NCBI GenBank assembly: GCA_034687125.1
Contig: JAQGBZ010000266.1
Location: 1-64,000 of the forward strand
Direction: 5' to 3'
Source: Neelides folsomi
Taxonomy: Eukaryota; Arthropoda; Collembola; Neelipleona; Neelidae
DNA length: 64,000 bases
Positions 11,385 to 24,800 of the stretch are shown here, piece by piece (the first letter of the stretch is position 1; each line of letters begins with the position of its first letter). The notes under the pieces are model-generated. The model worked only from the letters and a program-made list of their open reading frames with translations, was not told the origin of the DNA and searched no databases. The translations under genes were made by a program, and so were the position numbers.

Positions 11385-12911
11385 TCAATAAGGAGGTGGT
11401 GGAGGAGCAACTCTCGGTGGCGGAGGAGGAGGATGATAAACACCAAATCCTGGTGGGCCTGAAGGCGGTGGAGGAGGAAGTCCCATTGGTCCTGGAGGCC
11501 ATCCCCAGCCCATCTGCATAGGATAAGGATGTGGAGCTGGTGGAGGAGGCGGCGGTAGACCCATGCCAGGGGGAAGCATCCCATGATGGGGCATCATCCC
11601 ATGATGCGGCATTCCCATCCCCATACTCATAACTGGAGGAGGAGGCGGTGGAGGTAAAGACACTGAAGGTGGAGGAGCATCCGCAAACAACTGGTTTGGT
11701 CGATCTGTCTGCATCAATGGATTTTGAGCAGCCAACAATCTAAAACAATTTAAAATGATGTTTTAAAATTCTAATAATTAAATCTAAATTGTAATTAATT
11801 GGTAAATACAATTATCATTTATAATCATAATAAATAGAGAAATGGAATGTTTACCTTTCCGCTGCCGAACCGTGACGTTCTCCCTTGGAGTCTTTTTTAA
11901 AGGCATAAGATACAGAAATTGATCTATTACAGAGATGTTGTCCATGCATGGCTTCAATGGCAGCATCAGATGCTTCAAAGCTTGCATAATTTACAAATGC
12001 AAATCCCTTGGAATTTCCGCTTTCGGGATCTCTCATGATCTATAAAAAATATTATTTGATTGATAATTAGATTAATTATTTCAACTTATCTAAAATTTTA
12101 ATACATGAATGTTGTTTAAATGAAGTAATAAAACAATAATGTAAATGGGGTAAAGGACTGGTTCTCTTTGATATTTATAGTTTTTACCTTAGGAGTTTGA
12201 AGAATTACTCCAAATGCAGAAAATGTGTCATAAAGAAGTTTTTCATCCACTTCTGGATCCAAGTTTCCTACAAACACGTTCGCTCCAACATCTTTAAATA
12301 ATGCAAACAGAATACAAATTATGTAGTAAAGTAAAATCATCATTATTAGAATGTTATACCCTGTGAAATATAAAACGATATTCTTTTCAATTATTTAAAC
12401 TTTTAATAGAAGTTACCTAAATTTTTTTGATGAGCAGATGCTTTATTTACTCGAACGGGTTTTCCATATAACTTTATCATATTCATAATGCGAATGGCAT
12501 AGTCGGCATCTTCTTCGCTAATAAATTCCACGAATCCATATCCTTGATGATTGAGCGAAACACGGTCTTTTGGCATGTGGACGTTCACTAAATGGATTTA
12601 TAAAATTAATACTAATGAACTACACTTATTAAATAACATATATAATTAATTAAATAAAATATAGCTATATGATAATATGATACATTATCATATATATAAT
12701 TTGTAATCTTACCCACGGGGCCGGCTTGAACGAAGAGCTCCCATAAAAGAGTCTCTGACACTTTGTCGTCCAAACCCCCAACATACACAGTAGCATCTGC
12801 AATTAAAATATAATTTTAATTTACATCTATCAAGATATTGTTGATAAAATTAACAAAAATAATTAAAATCAACAAACCTTGATTCCGCTCGGCAATCGGT
12901 CCAGCCGCCAT
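11385..12911 (-). CDS. SF3B4: Splicing factor 3B subunit 4 (SAP49)
   Basis: Six exons: 12878-12911, 12713-12796, 12417-12587, 12188-12291, 11855-12039, 11385-11739, giving 933 nt and 310 aa. The start [20 protein letters not shown] is characteristic. RRM1 covers about 12-90 (VYVGGL, YGFVEF) and RRM2 about 99-178 ([15 protein letters not shown]). A Pro/Gly/Met-rich tail from about 193 ends in PPPPPY. The protein belongs to the SF3b part of U2 snRNP. In this family RRM1 contacts SF3B2/SAP145, and the protein binds pre-mRNA near the branch site in the nucleus. The tail, about 115 residues, is shorter than the vertebrate one. The gene is divergent from NECAP with 186 bp between ATGs. Confidence 0.96.
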
Positions 12912-13097
12912 TTTCACTCAATGTATATTCCCTGATTCTCTTCGAGTGGGAAGTATAAATTTAACATAGGATGAATTCGATTTCGAGAGCGAATGAATAG
13001 TGAATCATTAACTTTAATCACGAATACAACCATTTACCTCTTTCATTTTAACCACCTTCAATATTTAAGTACATTAAGAATCTGAGTTAAATAAATA
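12912..13097. promoter_or_regulatory. Shared divergent promoter region SF3B4/NECAP
   Basis: Only 186 bp separate the two opposite-facing start codons, so both 5' UTRs and core promoters must share this stretch. No clear TATA box was identified. The role is inferred from gene arrangement alone. Confidence 0.6.
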
Positions 13098-14216
13098 ATG
13101 GCAGAGTACGAGAGTGTGCTCCTTGTCAAATCTGAGGTCTTTGTTTATAAGATTCCACCAAGGACGACAAATCGACAATACAGGTATTGACCCAAATCTA
13201 CCATATTTACCAATTAATGATAAATGATGCAATATAGTATAAATAATATAGTGTAAATATGAACTGTGACCATAATTAGTATACTCTTTATAATTAATGC
13301 TAATATTTTATCATTTGGTTATTTTTAAAGAGCCAACGAATGGAATTTGGACAATCCAGATTGGACAGGGAGGATGCGATTGGTGTCCAAAGGGGTGCCA
13401 TGTTATATCAAATTAGAAGACAAAGCTGGGCAATTGTTCGCCCAATGTCCAATTGACACTTACCCGGGAATGGCTGTTGAAGCTGTCAACGATTCTTCGA
13501 GATACTTTGTCATTCGGATTCAAGATGACAACGGTGAAGGAATAGGCATAAAAATAATACAAAAGCTTTAAATATCTCATCATCCTAAATTGCATTTAAT
13601 TTTAAATGCATAAAATGCATAAATAATATAATAAGAAACCAGAATAAATACTTTTTGAATCGTATAGGTCGTAATGCATTCATCGGAATTGGATTCGCTG
13701 ACAGATCTGACAGTTTCGATCTCAATGTAGCTCTTCAGGATCATTTCAAATGGGTCCAGAAAGAGCAAGATTTGGAAAAAGAAAAAACTGAACCACCAAA
13801 GCAAAGTCTTGACCTTGGGTTCAAAGAAGGTCAAACTATTAAAATCAACATGAAAATTACCGTAAGTTCTAAGGATAAGATACAATCTTTCAATAATAAA
13901 AAAGTTCAATAAACCACACACATACCCTAATATATCCTAAATATGCGATTAAACATGCGATGTATGCCAAGTTAAATGTGTAATTATTATTTAATTTTAA
14001 TTATTTTAGAAAAAAGACGGAGAGGGATCGAGTAAAAAGGCCCGATCTCCAGCTGGTAGTATGGGCGGTATTCTTCCACCACCTCCTGCTGGTGGAGGTT
14101 TTGGTCGCATCGCTCCACCACCGCCATCACCATCTCATGCTCCTCAACCTGCTGCTCCTGTCTCTGCACCATCGGCTCCACCCTCAAACAATAATACCGA
14201 TTGGGTTCAATTCTAA
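13098..14216 (+). CDS. NECAP: Adaptin-ear-binding coat-associated protein (NECAP)
   Basis: Four exons: 13098-13183, 13331-13533, 13668-13861, 14010-14216, 690 nt, 229 aa. [20 protein letters not shown] opens the NECAP-type PH-like (PHear) domain, which runs to about residue 160 with [16 protein letters not shown] and [16 protein letters not shown] Pro/Ala/Ser-rich tail ends in NNTDWVQF. The C-terminal WVQF is the family motif that binds AP-1/AP-2 adaptin ears. NECAP regulates clathrin-AP-2 coats during endocytosis in the cytoplasm. Length and architecture fit NECAP1/2; arthropods usually have one gene, so I do not choose a number. Confidence 0.96.
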
Positions 14217-17061
14217 GATGTCTCAACATCTTTACCTCATTCATGGTGTTACACACAAGTAAACATTACGTACTATACAACACTATCTAACTTAAAATGG
14301 AAAAGCATTTAATGTAGGTTTAAGGTATTTATTGCTTTTAGTTAGAAAAAAGTAAGACAATTAAAATACGAATTAGATATTAGATATATCTATTAAATTA
14401 ATAAAAATGAAAGATAAATATTGATAGAGCATATTATAGGAAGAATAGTTTATATATAAATAAATACATTATATGTAAATATTTAAAAATATGATCCCAA
14501 TAATGAATTTGTTATTTTTATTGGTATTTGCTCTATAATTGAAAATTATCGAATCAGTAATGCGATTTAGTTACATTAATAAATTCCATTTCAAATAATT
14601 AAAATTTTTCATTAAATTCAAAAACTTTATCCGGGATACTTTAGATCAATTGATGAATTTTAGCTTAAAATTAAGAATTATGCTACGGATTATTTTTAAA
14701 ATCTAATTTTACTATTTTTATTAAGCGCACTATTGCTTATTTATTTAAAAATAATTTTGAATTTATATAATATAATTTGATTTAAGTTGTTGTATTGTGT
14801 GCTTGATTGATGTTATAAAATATAGTTATTGTTTTAAAGAACATTGAATGTTCAAATAGATCCTATCAGCTTTAGCAAATCAATCATTGTCTTTCCATCG
14901 ATTAATGTGAGATATAACAAAAATTGAAAGTAGAACAAGATCAGCTAACAGATTTAAATCAATATGATATATGATAATATGTTTCAAAATTTTAACGCCT
15001 ATATTAAGTAGCAGCAAAATTGTACGATTACTGGATACTTGATCACAATTTAATTATTCTTAAGCAAAAACACAAATCAGAATTACTTGCGAGTACGTAA
15101 GCAATAAAGTGATATAATACATTATGTTTAAATACTTTTATTAGAATATCATATGTGTATATGTAATGTAGAATAAATAATCCCATAAAAATTTAAAAAA
15201 ATGGTTAAAATAAAAATACTATAATGTAGCATATTGGTGTATTATGAAGATTAAGATATCGAAAATCATTCCTAAAAGAAATTCCATTGAATAGGATCTA
15301 GCCAAATATTTGTTTTGGTATGTACCTAAAAGTATGTTCTTAAAGTTGCAGTTAATGTGATTATTTGTTTAGATGAATATGATTATCAGTCTAACTTTAA
15401 GATATATGGACTAATATGCTATTGAAATTAAGGTAAAATATAAACAGCGAACTATTAGTGCCTATTGAACATTCTTCTTCGTTCAGCTTATTTTTTAATT
15501 TAAAGAATCGCCTTGATTCTTGAGTGTATGAAAATGAATTGAGAATCATAAAATTTAAAAAAAACTCAATCCTCAATGTGTGGATTTAAAAAATGAAAGT
15601 AAGCAAATGGAATTAGGATGAATTAAAAATATAAATTATATCAATTGTTGAGAATATAGTTTTATTCGGGATAGTTTGTAGAAGTTAATCTTAAAGAAAT
15701 CATGTAAGAAAAATATAAAGGTAGATAATTAATTCATTAGTGTGAATACCCAAAGATGATTCCTATATTACACTATCTGAATAATCAACAATATGAATCT
15801 GTTAATTTAATATTTATTTTGTAGCATTTAAGTTGATATACTTTTTAATTTAATTATTATTTGATATTTAAAGCAGTGTAATGTAATGTATAATTAACAT
15901 TCTATTTATATTATTTTAATGTACTTTATAATTTCAAGAACCAGCCTAAAAATATTCAAAGGCAAACTACCTGATTTAGGATATATTAAATGTATTATCT
16001 TAGTACTTAACCATTCAACTCTCTATAGTTTATACTTGGTTATATTTAATAGATATTTATTCAAAATTTCTCATTTATGTAAAACGTTATTTATATTCTG
16101 TGCAGGATGCAAGAAAATAAAAAAAACCAATTTAATTCTCAAACCATTCAATGGATTTTATTCCGATGATGAAGAGATTTTATTTCATATTGATTCTTGA
16201 CATCATTGCATCATTGACAATATCAAATGAGCATGAAAAATCATTAATTCTAATTCTTAATAAACTTGTAGATGCTGGGTATATCGACATCAATTAGTCG
16301 TATTATTAATTATTTAAATAGTGTAGTATTAGGTATATGTACTTTCAAGTGTCTGCACTTAACATCCAAGTCTGTTTCATATAAAAATTTAAGATACTTC
16401 ACAACAATAAATCAAAATCCAATTAATATTTGAACACAATACGAAATGAAACGAAAAAAAATAACGTAAAATTAAACTGTTTGGCAATATATTAATTAAT
16501 AATAGTTATTAACAAGTCAAAAGTATATCAAGAAAGCGTTGTCTCATAAAGAAATAATGCTAGGTTGGATACTCATGCCCAATTATCGAGTCTTAGAAAA
16601 TAAACCATGAGAAAATCAAAACGATTAAACAAAAAAATGCATTTTATAGTAATTGTAATTAATAATTAATAAAATAAAATTTAATAATTCTCAAAAAATG
16701 TAAAATTGAGATTTGTGCTTAACAATCTAGTTTGACTAGAATTTTCTTTTCTTGCAATATTGCAAAGAGGGAGAAAAGCGTGAGGGAACTTATTCCGTTT
16801 CACCAGATTTCATTCGCTACAAACACACGGCTCAAGACTAAACACAATGAAAATGGTTTTTTAAGTAGGTTTACAATCAGTTGAGGTAATTACAATAATT
16901 AATAATTAGGTAATTAGTACATATTCAACACTGAAGATTAAATGCTGTCTCAGATAAGGAAATTAGAAGTAATAAAATGAGTAGAGCCGCGATTATCTTA
17001 CACAAGACGGACTACACGACAGAAACAAGACTTGACTTCTTTTTTGTTCGGCTAAATAATG
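14217..17061. other. Convergent intergenic region
   Basis: 2.8 kb between the 3' ends of NECAP and the TPR gene, AT-rich, presumably holding both 3' UTRs. The 93-codon plus frame at 15919-16200 has no recognisable features. No repeat or RNA gene was recognised. Confidence 0.45.
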
Positions 17062-18625
17062 TTAAGGAAATCTCTTTGCCCTCAGAGCCCTAGGAGAAAT
17101 TCCTAATTTAAGCGACCTCATGGCGAGTGCCCGAGAGAAATGACGTGGCGGAGGTCGAGAGGGCAAATCGTTCATTTCTTCGTTCTCGAGACTCGAAAGC
17201 ATGACGAGGAGAACGCCGAGGACGAGAAAGATGATGATGAGAAGTGTGCAGATGTGAAGTCCGGTCCCGGCCAAAAGAGTTTCGAGGTCTCTGAGGGCGT
17301 CTTGGGCTCCTGAATGATCCGGTCGCAGTTCGAGCGTATGCTTGAAGTGCAACAAAGCCTCTTGATGGTGCCCGTAGGCTCTGAGTATTTCTCCAAGAGT
17401 GAAATGTTGCTGCCAAGCGCTGCGGTCTGGAGCTTGCAACTCCAATGACCTCCTTGCGAGGAACAACGCATCGTCGAGATACTGGAGCGTGAGAAGAAGT
17501 CGTGCCAAGTTATGCAACACCTTTAATTTCAATTAAAATTTATAAATTAGATTAAATTACATTTTTAAAATTAGATCAAATTGTTTGTTTCAGTGAAAAT
17601 TATAATTATAAGAATTTGTCATTTTATTGTTACCTCTGGATTATTCGGTGCGACGGCCAAAGCCCTTCTGAAACATTCAATCGCCCTCAGAGTATGACCC
17701 TTGATTCTCCAAAAGTTGCCAATCTGATTGTAGAGCTGCACTGAACTCGGTTTCTATTTATATTAAATTAATAAAAATAATAAAAGCCTAATATTACAAG
17801 TTAATGATTCTAATTAGGTTATTCATTATAATTTATAACATTCTCAATAGTATATCATATCATTCACTAAATTAATTCTATAATTATTAATTAATTAAAT
17901 AATACCTCTTTCTTCGCTTTTCGTAATTTCTTTTCTAGAGTATTCAGATCAATGTTGTCTTTCTTACTCCCCTTCTTCCGAAAGACCATGGCCACTTGTG
18001 GTTCGGGAATATGAGGATGATTCTGCCGGTTGGCTACACCGATGAGCTGGTCGTAGTAAGTGAAATTGGCCGGGCGTCCACAATCAAGAACATCCGAGCT
18101 TTGCACGAATTCATCAGGTGAGGTTCCGGTCGTCGTTTGAGTGACAGGACATCCAGGACAATAATTTTCTTGTCCATTCTTCGTCCACGAGCCTCTCGAT
18201 GAAAACACGGTCGTTGCAAGGATTTGAAGAATGAGTTCGTCTTCTTCTTCCGCCGACAACCACGGCCCTTCTTTGTCTCCCCTCAAACTCCCATGATAAT
18301 AAGACCCGTTGCCCACTTTGCCCTTCTCTGCAAATTTCTGGTATGGGATGTTGGAGTGCGTTCCTCCACCGGCCGACTGAGTTGTCAATGAAGTTGGGAA
18401 GGTTTGATGGCGATCGAGAAAAGGCCCAAAGGCTTCTCCATCTGACTTCACTTCTGTAAGAGTGCTCGGATTGGGTGTGATGATCCCACGTCCCGAACTC
18501 TCTTCAACGACGAGCTTCCAATGTGGAGAACTTCTAGTGTTCGTATCCAACACGTGGAGCGAAAGAACATAAAGAGCCAAGTAGTAGGAACAAGACCATC
18601 CGAAATAATCTTGATGGTTGGGCAT
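17062..18625 (-). CDS. TPR-repeat single-pass membrane protein, TTC17-like
   Basis: Three exons: 17906-18625, 17634-17753, 17062-17520, 1299 nt, 432 aa. ATG at 18623-18625 is chosen because an in-frame stop lies 15 bases upstream. An N-terminal hydrophobic stretch (YYLALYVLSLHVL) looks like a signal peptide. Cys-containing segments follow (NYCPGCP, LDCGRP). At about 241-365 come TPR units: LYNQIGNFWRIKG, AIECFRRALAVAPNNPE, DDALFLARRSLELQ and EALLHFKHTLELRP. A membrane span at about 368-389 (HICTLLIIIFLVLGVLLVML) precedes a basic tail. The spacing of WRIKG and the RAL helices recalls TTC17. I cannot confirm orthology, and the function is unknown. GC content is well above the neighbours. It is divergent from DDOST. 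Confidence 0.82.
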
Positions 18626-18907
18626 TTCCACCCATTCAATTTAAACCCTACAAAATAAACAACAATTAATACTTGCTTAATAAAACTAAATGTAAGTGTT
18701 TGATTTAAGTAAATTAATTTATGACTCTTATTACAATTTTATAAGTGTCTTGGCCTAATGAATAATAATTATAAAATATAAATAAGGATAAATTGTAAGT
18801 TATAAGAAGTTTGCTTCAAAGCTATAAAATATATATTGGTTATCATTCTATTCATGCTAAAATTATAAAAAAGTATTTGACGAAAGTAAACCAAATATAA
18901 ATAATAC

Positions 18908-19030
18908 CTCAAAACGTTATAAAATTGAAACTCTTGCAATTCTTTACGAGTTTCAGTTTCCTTTTGTCGAAATTTGAGTGTTTGTGGCAGTGAAGGTCGA
19001 AGGTAAAACGATTCCCAAATAGTCAAATTA
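18908..19030 (-). other. Probable 5' UTR exon of the TPR gene
   Basis: A minus-strand donor at 18906-18908 (TTTTGAG|GTATTA) can pair with the acceptor TTTTGTAG just upstream of 18648, which precedes the coding ATG. Any frame read from this exon hits a stop right after the splice, so it would be untranslated or an upstream ORF. The 5' limit is not determined. Confidence 0.4.
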
Positions 19031-19420
19031 CACCTTTGGTTTCAATTTAACTGGACATGAAAAAATTTTGGAAGAAGTAATAAGCCGTGAAGAGGACGAC
19101 GAATTTAACGACGCTAATGGACAACACAAATAAAACCTTTTTACTTTTTTGCGAAATGCTAATCATAAAAAGTGTGAATATTTTTGGCGGACAACTTGTT
19201 TGTGTTGATGAGAATTTGGTTTTATATGGTTGATGTGAAATTCCCTTGTTTCGCTTCCTCGGTTATTTCTCGCTAGGGAGTCGACCGACTGCGCATTCCT
19301 TCCTTGCTTTTGCCACGTCCAGCAGGGCAGGCGCCTCCAACAACTCCTCGATCTCCCCACCGGCTTGAACCTCAACCTCTCTCGTCCTCGTCTCCACATC
19401 GCTACTCTTCGTCCTCGACC

Positions 19421-21312
19421 ATGAAAGGAACAACAATCTTCACCACCGTCCTGCTCGCCATCTCCGTCTTCATACCGGCGTACACTCAAGGGAGCGGAAA
19501 AAACACCCTTGTACTCCTTGACAATTTGGCCACGAAAGAAACACATTCGATATTCTTTAAGACACTCCAAGGTTCATATTTAATCCTTAATAATTACTTA
19601 ATTTTGCTCAATACACAATCCAATTAATTATTATACTTTTAAATTGATTGAACATATCTTTAATGTTTGACCATTGAATGTGAAATTGACATAATTGGGT
19701 TTATTTGAATTAATAGATAATGGATATCAACTTACGTATAAGATGTCGGACGATGCGGCATTAGCTGTCAAAAAGTATGGAGTGTATCTTTATGAGAATC
19801 TCATCATTTTTGCACCTGGGACTGATGAACTTGGAGGAGACTTGAGCCCCGAAGCTGTGGCTGATTTTGTCGACAACGGCGGAAATGTTCTCATTGCTGG
19901 AAGTCCAATTGCTGGGGATGCTATAAGGGATTTGGCAGCTGAGTTTGGAGTTGAACTTGATGAACCTGGAGCACAAGTCATTGACCATATCAATTATGAT
20001 GTCAAGCTTGATTCTGGAAAGGTATTGGCCGAGATGCAACAACAATAATTAATTATGTAATTGCAAAGGCTAAACTATATTTTATTTTTTGGATTTTTAT
20101 AGCACACTCATCTCGCCATTTGTAAGGACAATTTGATCGATGCTCCTGCAATTGTTGGAACTAAAGTCTCAGCTCCGATTCTCTATCATGGAACGAGTCT
20201 TTTAGTTGATGCAGAAAATCCTCTTGTTTTGGAACTTCTTGTTGCAGCTTCTTCATCTTACTCTCATGATCCTGATCGGGTTATTACTGATGTAAGAGAT
20301 TGAGAAATTTTAACTAAATATACTTTACAGAGATGATAATTATGAGATGAATTATTCTACAGAATCATTTATTTTAGCATTTCAACAAAACATCACTAAT
20401 TTTTACCTTTTTTCTTTAGTATCCTCACACTGTTGGAAGGAATACAGTTCTCGTTGCCGGACTTCAAGCTCGTAATAATGCCAGAGTTGTGTTTTCTGGA
20501 TCAATGGAACTCTTCTCAGATAACTTCTTTACAGCTTCAGTTAAAAAGCAGGTTAGTTAAATATTGAAAAAGATATGATAAGATAACAATTTAATCATGC
20601 AAGTTTTTATAATATGAAATTAGTAATTTTAAATTGAAATTGAAACTAAAATTGTCATTTTAGAGCGGAAAGTTCTGGGAGAAATCTGGAAATGAAGATT
20701 TGGTCAAAGCTTTAAGCTCATGGGTATTCAAAGAAACTGGAGTTCTTCGTCTCAGCAATGTCACTCACCATTTGAAAGGCGAGAAGAATTCGCCATCCTC
20801 GTACACAGTGACCGAAGAAGTCGTTTATTCTGTAATCATCGAAGAACTAAAAGATGGAGTTTGGACCGGATATACTGCCGAAGATGTTCAATTGGAATTC
20901 GTCAGAATTGATCCCTTCATTAGAACTTTCCTTCAAAGAGTGAAGGGAGTTTCTTCAGGGCTTTACCAAATTCAATTCACAATTCCAGATGTCTATGGAG
21001 TTTTTCAATTTAAAATTGATTACCAAAGAAAGGGATATACATTCCTCAGCAGTGCCACACAGGTAAATAAAATTATGATTGTCATTAATGATTAAATGAA
21101 TAACTTAATTCTTTTACATATCTATAATTATAATGTTTTAATTTATGATTCTGCTTTTTTAGGTTTCAGTAAGACCACTCCAACATACACAATATGAGAG
21201 ATTCATTCCTTCAGCATTTCCTTATTATGCAAGTGCCTTTTCAATGATGATCGGTGTACTTATTTTCTCATGCGTATTCCTTCATTTCAAAGAAAAGGAT
21301 AAGAGTGAGTAA
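19421..21312 (+). CDS. DDOST: Oligosaccharyltransferase 48-kDa subunit (OST48)
   Basis: Six exons: 19421-19571, 19717-20021, 20103-20291, 20420-20551, 20664-21062, 21163-21312, 1326 nt, 441 aa (human about 456). Signal peptide [20 protein letters not shown] is followed by [19 protein letters not shown]. The family core is clear: [53 protein letters not shown] and [13 protein letters not shown]-terminal membrane span of about 20 residues precedes the short cytosolic tail FKEKDKSE. The protein is a type I ER membrane subunit of the complex that moves the lipid-linked glycan to Asn in N-X-S/T sites. Confidence 0.97.
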
Positions 21313-21886
21313 AAATCTACGTAAATACTTAAAAACGCTTTTTCTTCAAGTCAGAACTTTCAATTTATTAAAACTTTAACAATGGATTCGACATTTAATT
21401 TTCTCTTAACCTCCTAATTTATTCAATTTTAAAATTTATCCTGACATGTGACACATATTAGTAATTGAATTAATATTGAAAATTGAATTGATGGACAAAA
21501 TAATTAAAAAGATTCATCATTCTATTCTTACATGCTAACTATAATATTAAAGATTATCTTATTTCAATCTTGAATTTAATGTGAATTTAATGTAATTTAA
21601 AGAAATTAAGCGTAAAACTACTTTTAATAGTTTTAAAATTGATTAAATTTTTAAATTGATTAATGTTTAAATTAGATAATTCAAATACAATAATTTTACA
21701 TATTGTCTGTTTTTGTTCTTGTTACAAATATTATTAAAAAAACTTTGTAAACCCAACAAATTGTAATATATAAATATCTAGTTAATAATGTTCATTTAAT
21801 AAAATAAAGATATGGGAGTAATTTAATTGATTATTTATAACATGTATATAAATATTAGTTAAATATAATAATATAATATATTTCGA
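21313..21886. other. Convergent 3' regions of DDOST and the RS/zinc-finger gene
   Basis: A 574-bp tail-to-tail spacer. Overlapping AATAAA signals on the plus strand at 21798-21808 lie about 490 nt past the DDOST stop. Nothing else was identified. Confidence 0.5.
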
Positions 21887-24800
21887 TCATTTGTTACTAA
21901 TATTGGAAATACTGGAGAGTATTGATGACACTGGTGAGGTATTTCGTTCCCTTCGTCTTCTCTCATGGTCTTTCCGATGTCGTTGGTCTCTGCCCTTTTC
22001 ATGATCTCTGCTCCTTTCACGGTCTTTTTCCTTCTGACTACTTTTGTTCCTCTTCCTTCCTCTGTCTCGACCTCTGTCCTTCTCCCCGCTTTCATGACGA
22101 GATTTTTTCCTCTTGTGACGACTATTATTTGAACAATCAGAATTTGGAGAATTTCGACTTCTTCGGTTTTTCTTTGGTGGTCTTTTAATTTCCGTTTTCT
22201 CACTTTTCTCTTCCTCCACAAGTTCCCCTTCTTCTCTTTCTTCCCCATCTTCCAATTCTCCCTCTCCTTCCCTCTTTCTAAACTGTCGGATTGTTTTCTT
22301 TTTCTCGTCGATGATCATTCCCAATATTCCCAAAGGCATCTTGGAAGCAACTTCCATATTCATTCCTAAATCCTCAGCAGTTGGAAGAATACTCGGGATG
22401 ATTACAATTTGTGGAGGTAAAACAACGGGAGGTTCATCTTCAAGATCATCCCAAGCAGTGATATTCAAATTAATTTTTTTATTTTGGAACGACTTGGTCC
22501 TTTCTCTGGTTTCAGAATTAAGCTTTTGTTCGATTATTTCTGGTGAAGTGGAAATATGAGAAGATAGAATAATTTCGGGAACGGGAATTGGAGGTTCTGC
22601 GATATCTGAAGAAAAAGTAGACAAGGCACCTGAAGGACTGTAACGCCCATCGTCGAGATTCGATTTCTCAACTTCTGGATTTGGTCGTTTGGGTCTTCTC
22701 TCAAATAAATCTTCATCTTTGAGATCTTCAATTAATTTGATAATTTCTGTATATTTATTATCAACAGGTACTTCGTTTGGATCAGTGTCATGCCTAGTTT
22801 CAGGTCTGTCAACTAAAAAACTCTGAAAAATAAAAAAATGTTTATTTGTCGAAGCTTCTTGTTTTTAAATACGCTAAGAACGGTTTCGATTTTTGGTAAA
22901 TATAAATTAAAAAATTATGGTAAAATTCCAATAACAATGAGGAACATGAACTTAATGATCCAACAAAGCAGACTACCAATGTGCAAATATACACATACAT
23001 TAATTAAAGATTTTAGCATTTATTGTGTTAAATACATTGTGCAAATTGTGAATATGAATACATAGAGGATTGTTAAATGGGTTAAATGCATATCATATTA
23101 CGTGCATGGAACAATCATATACAATTACATTTAAGAAAAGAATAGGAATATTACTATTTTATATGCTAATTGACTGTGAATATTATAAACAATTTGCAAT
23201 GAATGAATGAATTCGACGAATAAAGCAAAAGACTTTTATTCAGTTCACGTGTATTTAATATTAACAAAAACCAACATTAAATACACACATTTCAGTTCAG
23301 ATACACACGTTAAATATTTTATGGTTATATGCATTAAATAATGTTTTATTCAATAAATTGAATAGGAAATGAGTTTTTATTAATTTATTTAATCACTATT
23401 AATTCAATAATAAAATTTTTGTTTATTTTATAAGGTTTCATTTTCAAAGAATACTTACAAACTTTATACAATTATTGATCATTTAATTAAAATCTATGAA
23501 ATGTTAGTCATTACATATTAAAATTAGAGGTTAATATCAAATAGTAGTATACTACTCTATATAATTTATTCAAAGTCATGCTTCTACAGGATCATCTCCA
23601 AATTCTTTAATTCTGTATTTCTCCATTTTCATCCTCAATCTTCAATCTCCATTTCTGTAATTTTCATTTAACACCAAATCCATTTTTTATACTTCAGTTT
23701 CTTCATTCAACATCAATTGTAAGTAAATTCTTCGATCATTTGGATCAAAATATCTTCTTGATGACATTACTGTGCATAATAGCTTTATAATAACTACTCA
23801 TATACCTAACTATGTAGAAATACGCTTTACCAAATATGGAAATCTTAATAATTTAAGATTTTTAATGCCTTGTTTGGGAAGGGTGTGTTATTATAATAAA
23901 AACCGTTCTTAACCATAATTATATTAAGCGCAATAAAAGCAACCCTAATTCACCTTGTCAGGATTCCAAGAAAAGTCTCGCTGACTAAATGGAGATCGTC
24001 GTCCACAATCAGATACCTGCCCTCTACCTCCATTATTATTATTTTGACCTCTGGAGGATCCTTGTGGTTGATTTCTTGGTGGTGAAGCAGCTCTAAAATA
24101 ATGAACAAAAATCATAAATTCCTCAACACAATTAAATGAACAAATAACACAATTAAACTATATAATTAACTATAATAGTTAAATGTTAAACAAATCATTG
24201 TAGCCATCCTAAGAAATTATACCTGACTTCAGGAAGATTCAGTCTTGGTAAAGCAGTTCCAGGCCTGGCTTTTGGATCATTTGATAAATTACTACTTCCA
24301 CTCGAAATTGGTGCTCGAGGAAGATTAGCATTTTCAAGTCCAGGTGTTCCACGTCGGAAATGATTGTTGCTCTCTTCAGTCTCCGATCTTTCAACTCGAC
24401 TTCCACTTGTCCAATTTTCCAAAATCGGTTTAAATATCCGATCAACTTCCATTTCAAGTTCTTGATCCGTAACTTTTTCTAAGCCGGTGTCAATGAGAGC
24501 TCTTGCAATAGCCCATGCAATTTCATCTTTACATTTCAATGATACATTTCTCAGAGCCAATTGGACTGTGTTTTCTTGATAAGTATCAAGTTTTCGTTCA
24601 GGCTCTTTCATAAGTCTTGGAGTTGGTTCTTTGTCCATTTCTTTGTTCTTGACAACCGTAGTTGGTTGAGGAACAAAAGTTGGCATGGTCTCAACTTGAA
24701 GTGATAAAGTAGCTGTTGGTGGTTTAAATTTTGAACACAAATCATGTGACAAAACTTCATTCAATGAATAAGCAGTTAAATTCATTTGCTTAAGAACTTC

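Noticed and set aside
11308-11584. Two minus frames of 64 and 87 codons
   Set aside because: Alternative frames of the Pro-rich last exon of SF3B4.
15919-16200. 93-codon plus frame
   Set aside because: Low-complexity, no motif, no splice context, in AT-rich intergenic DNA.
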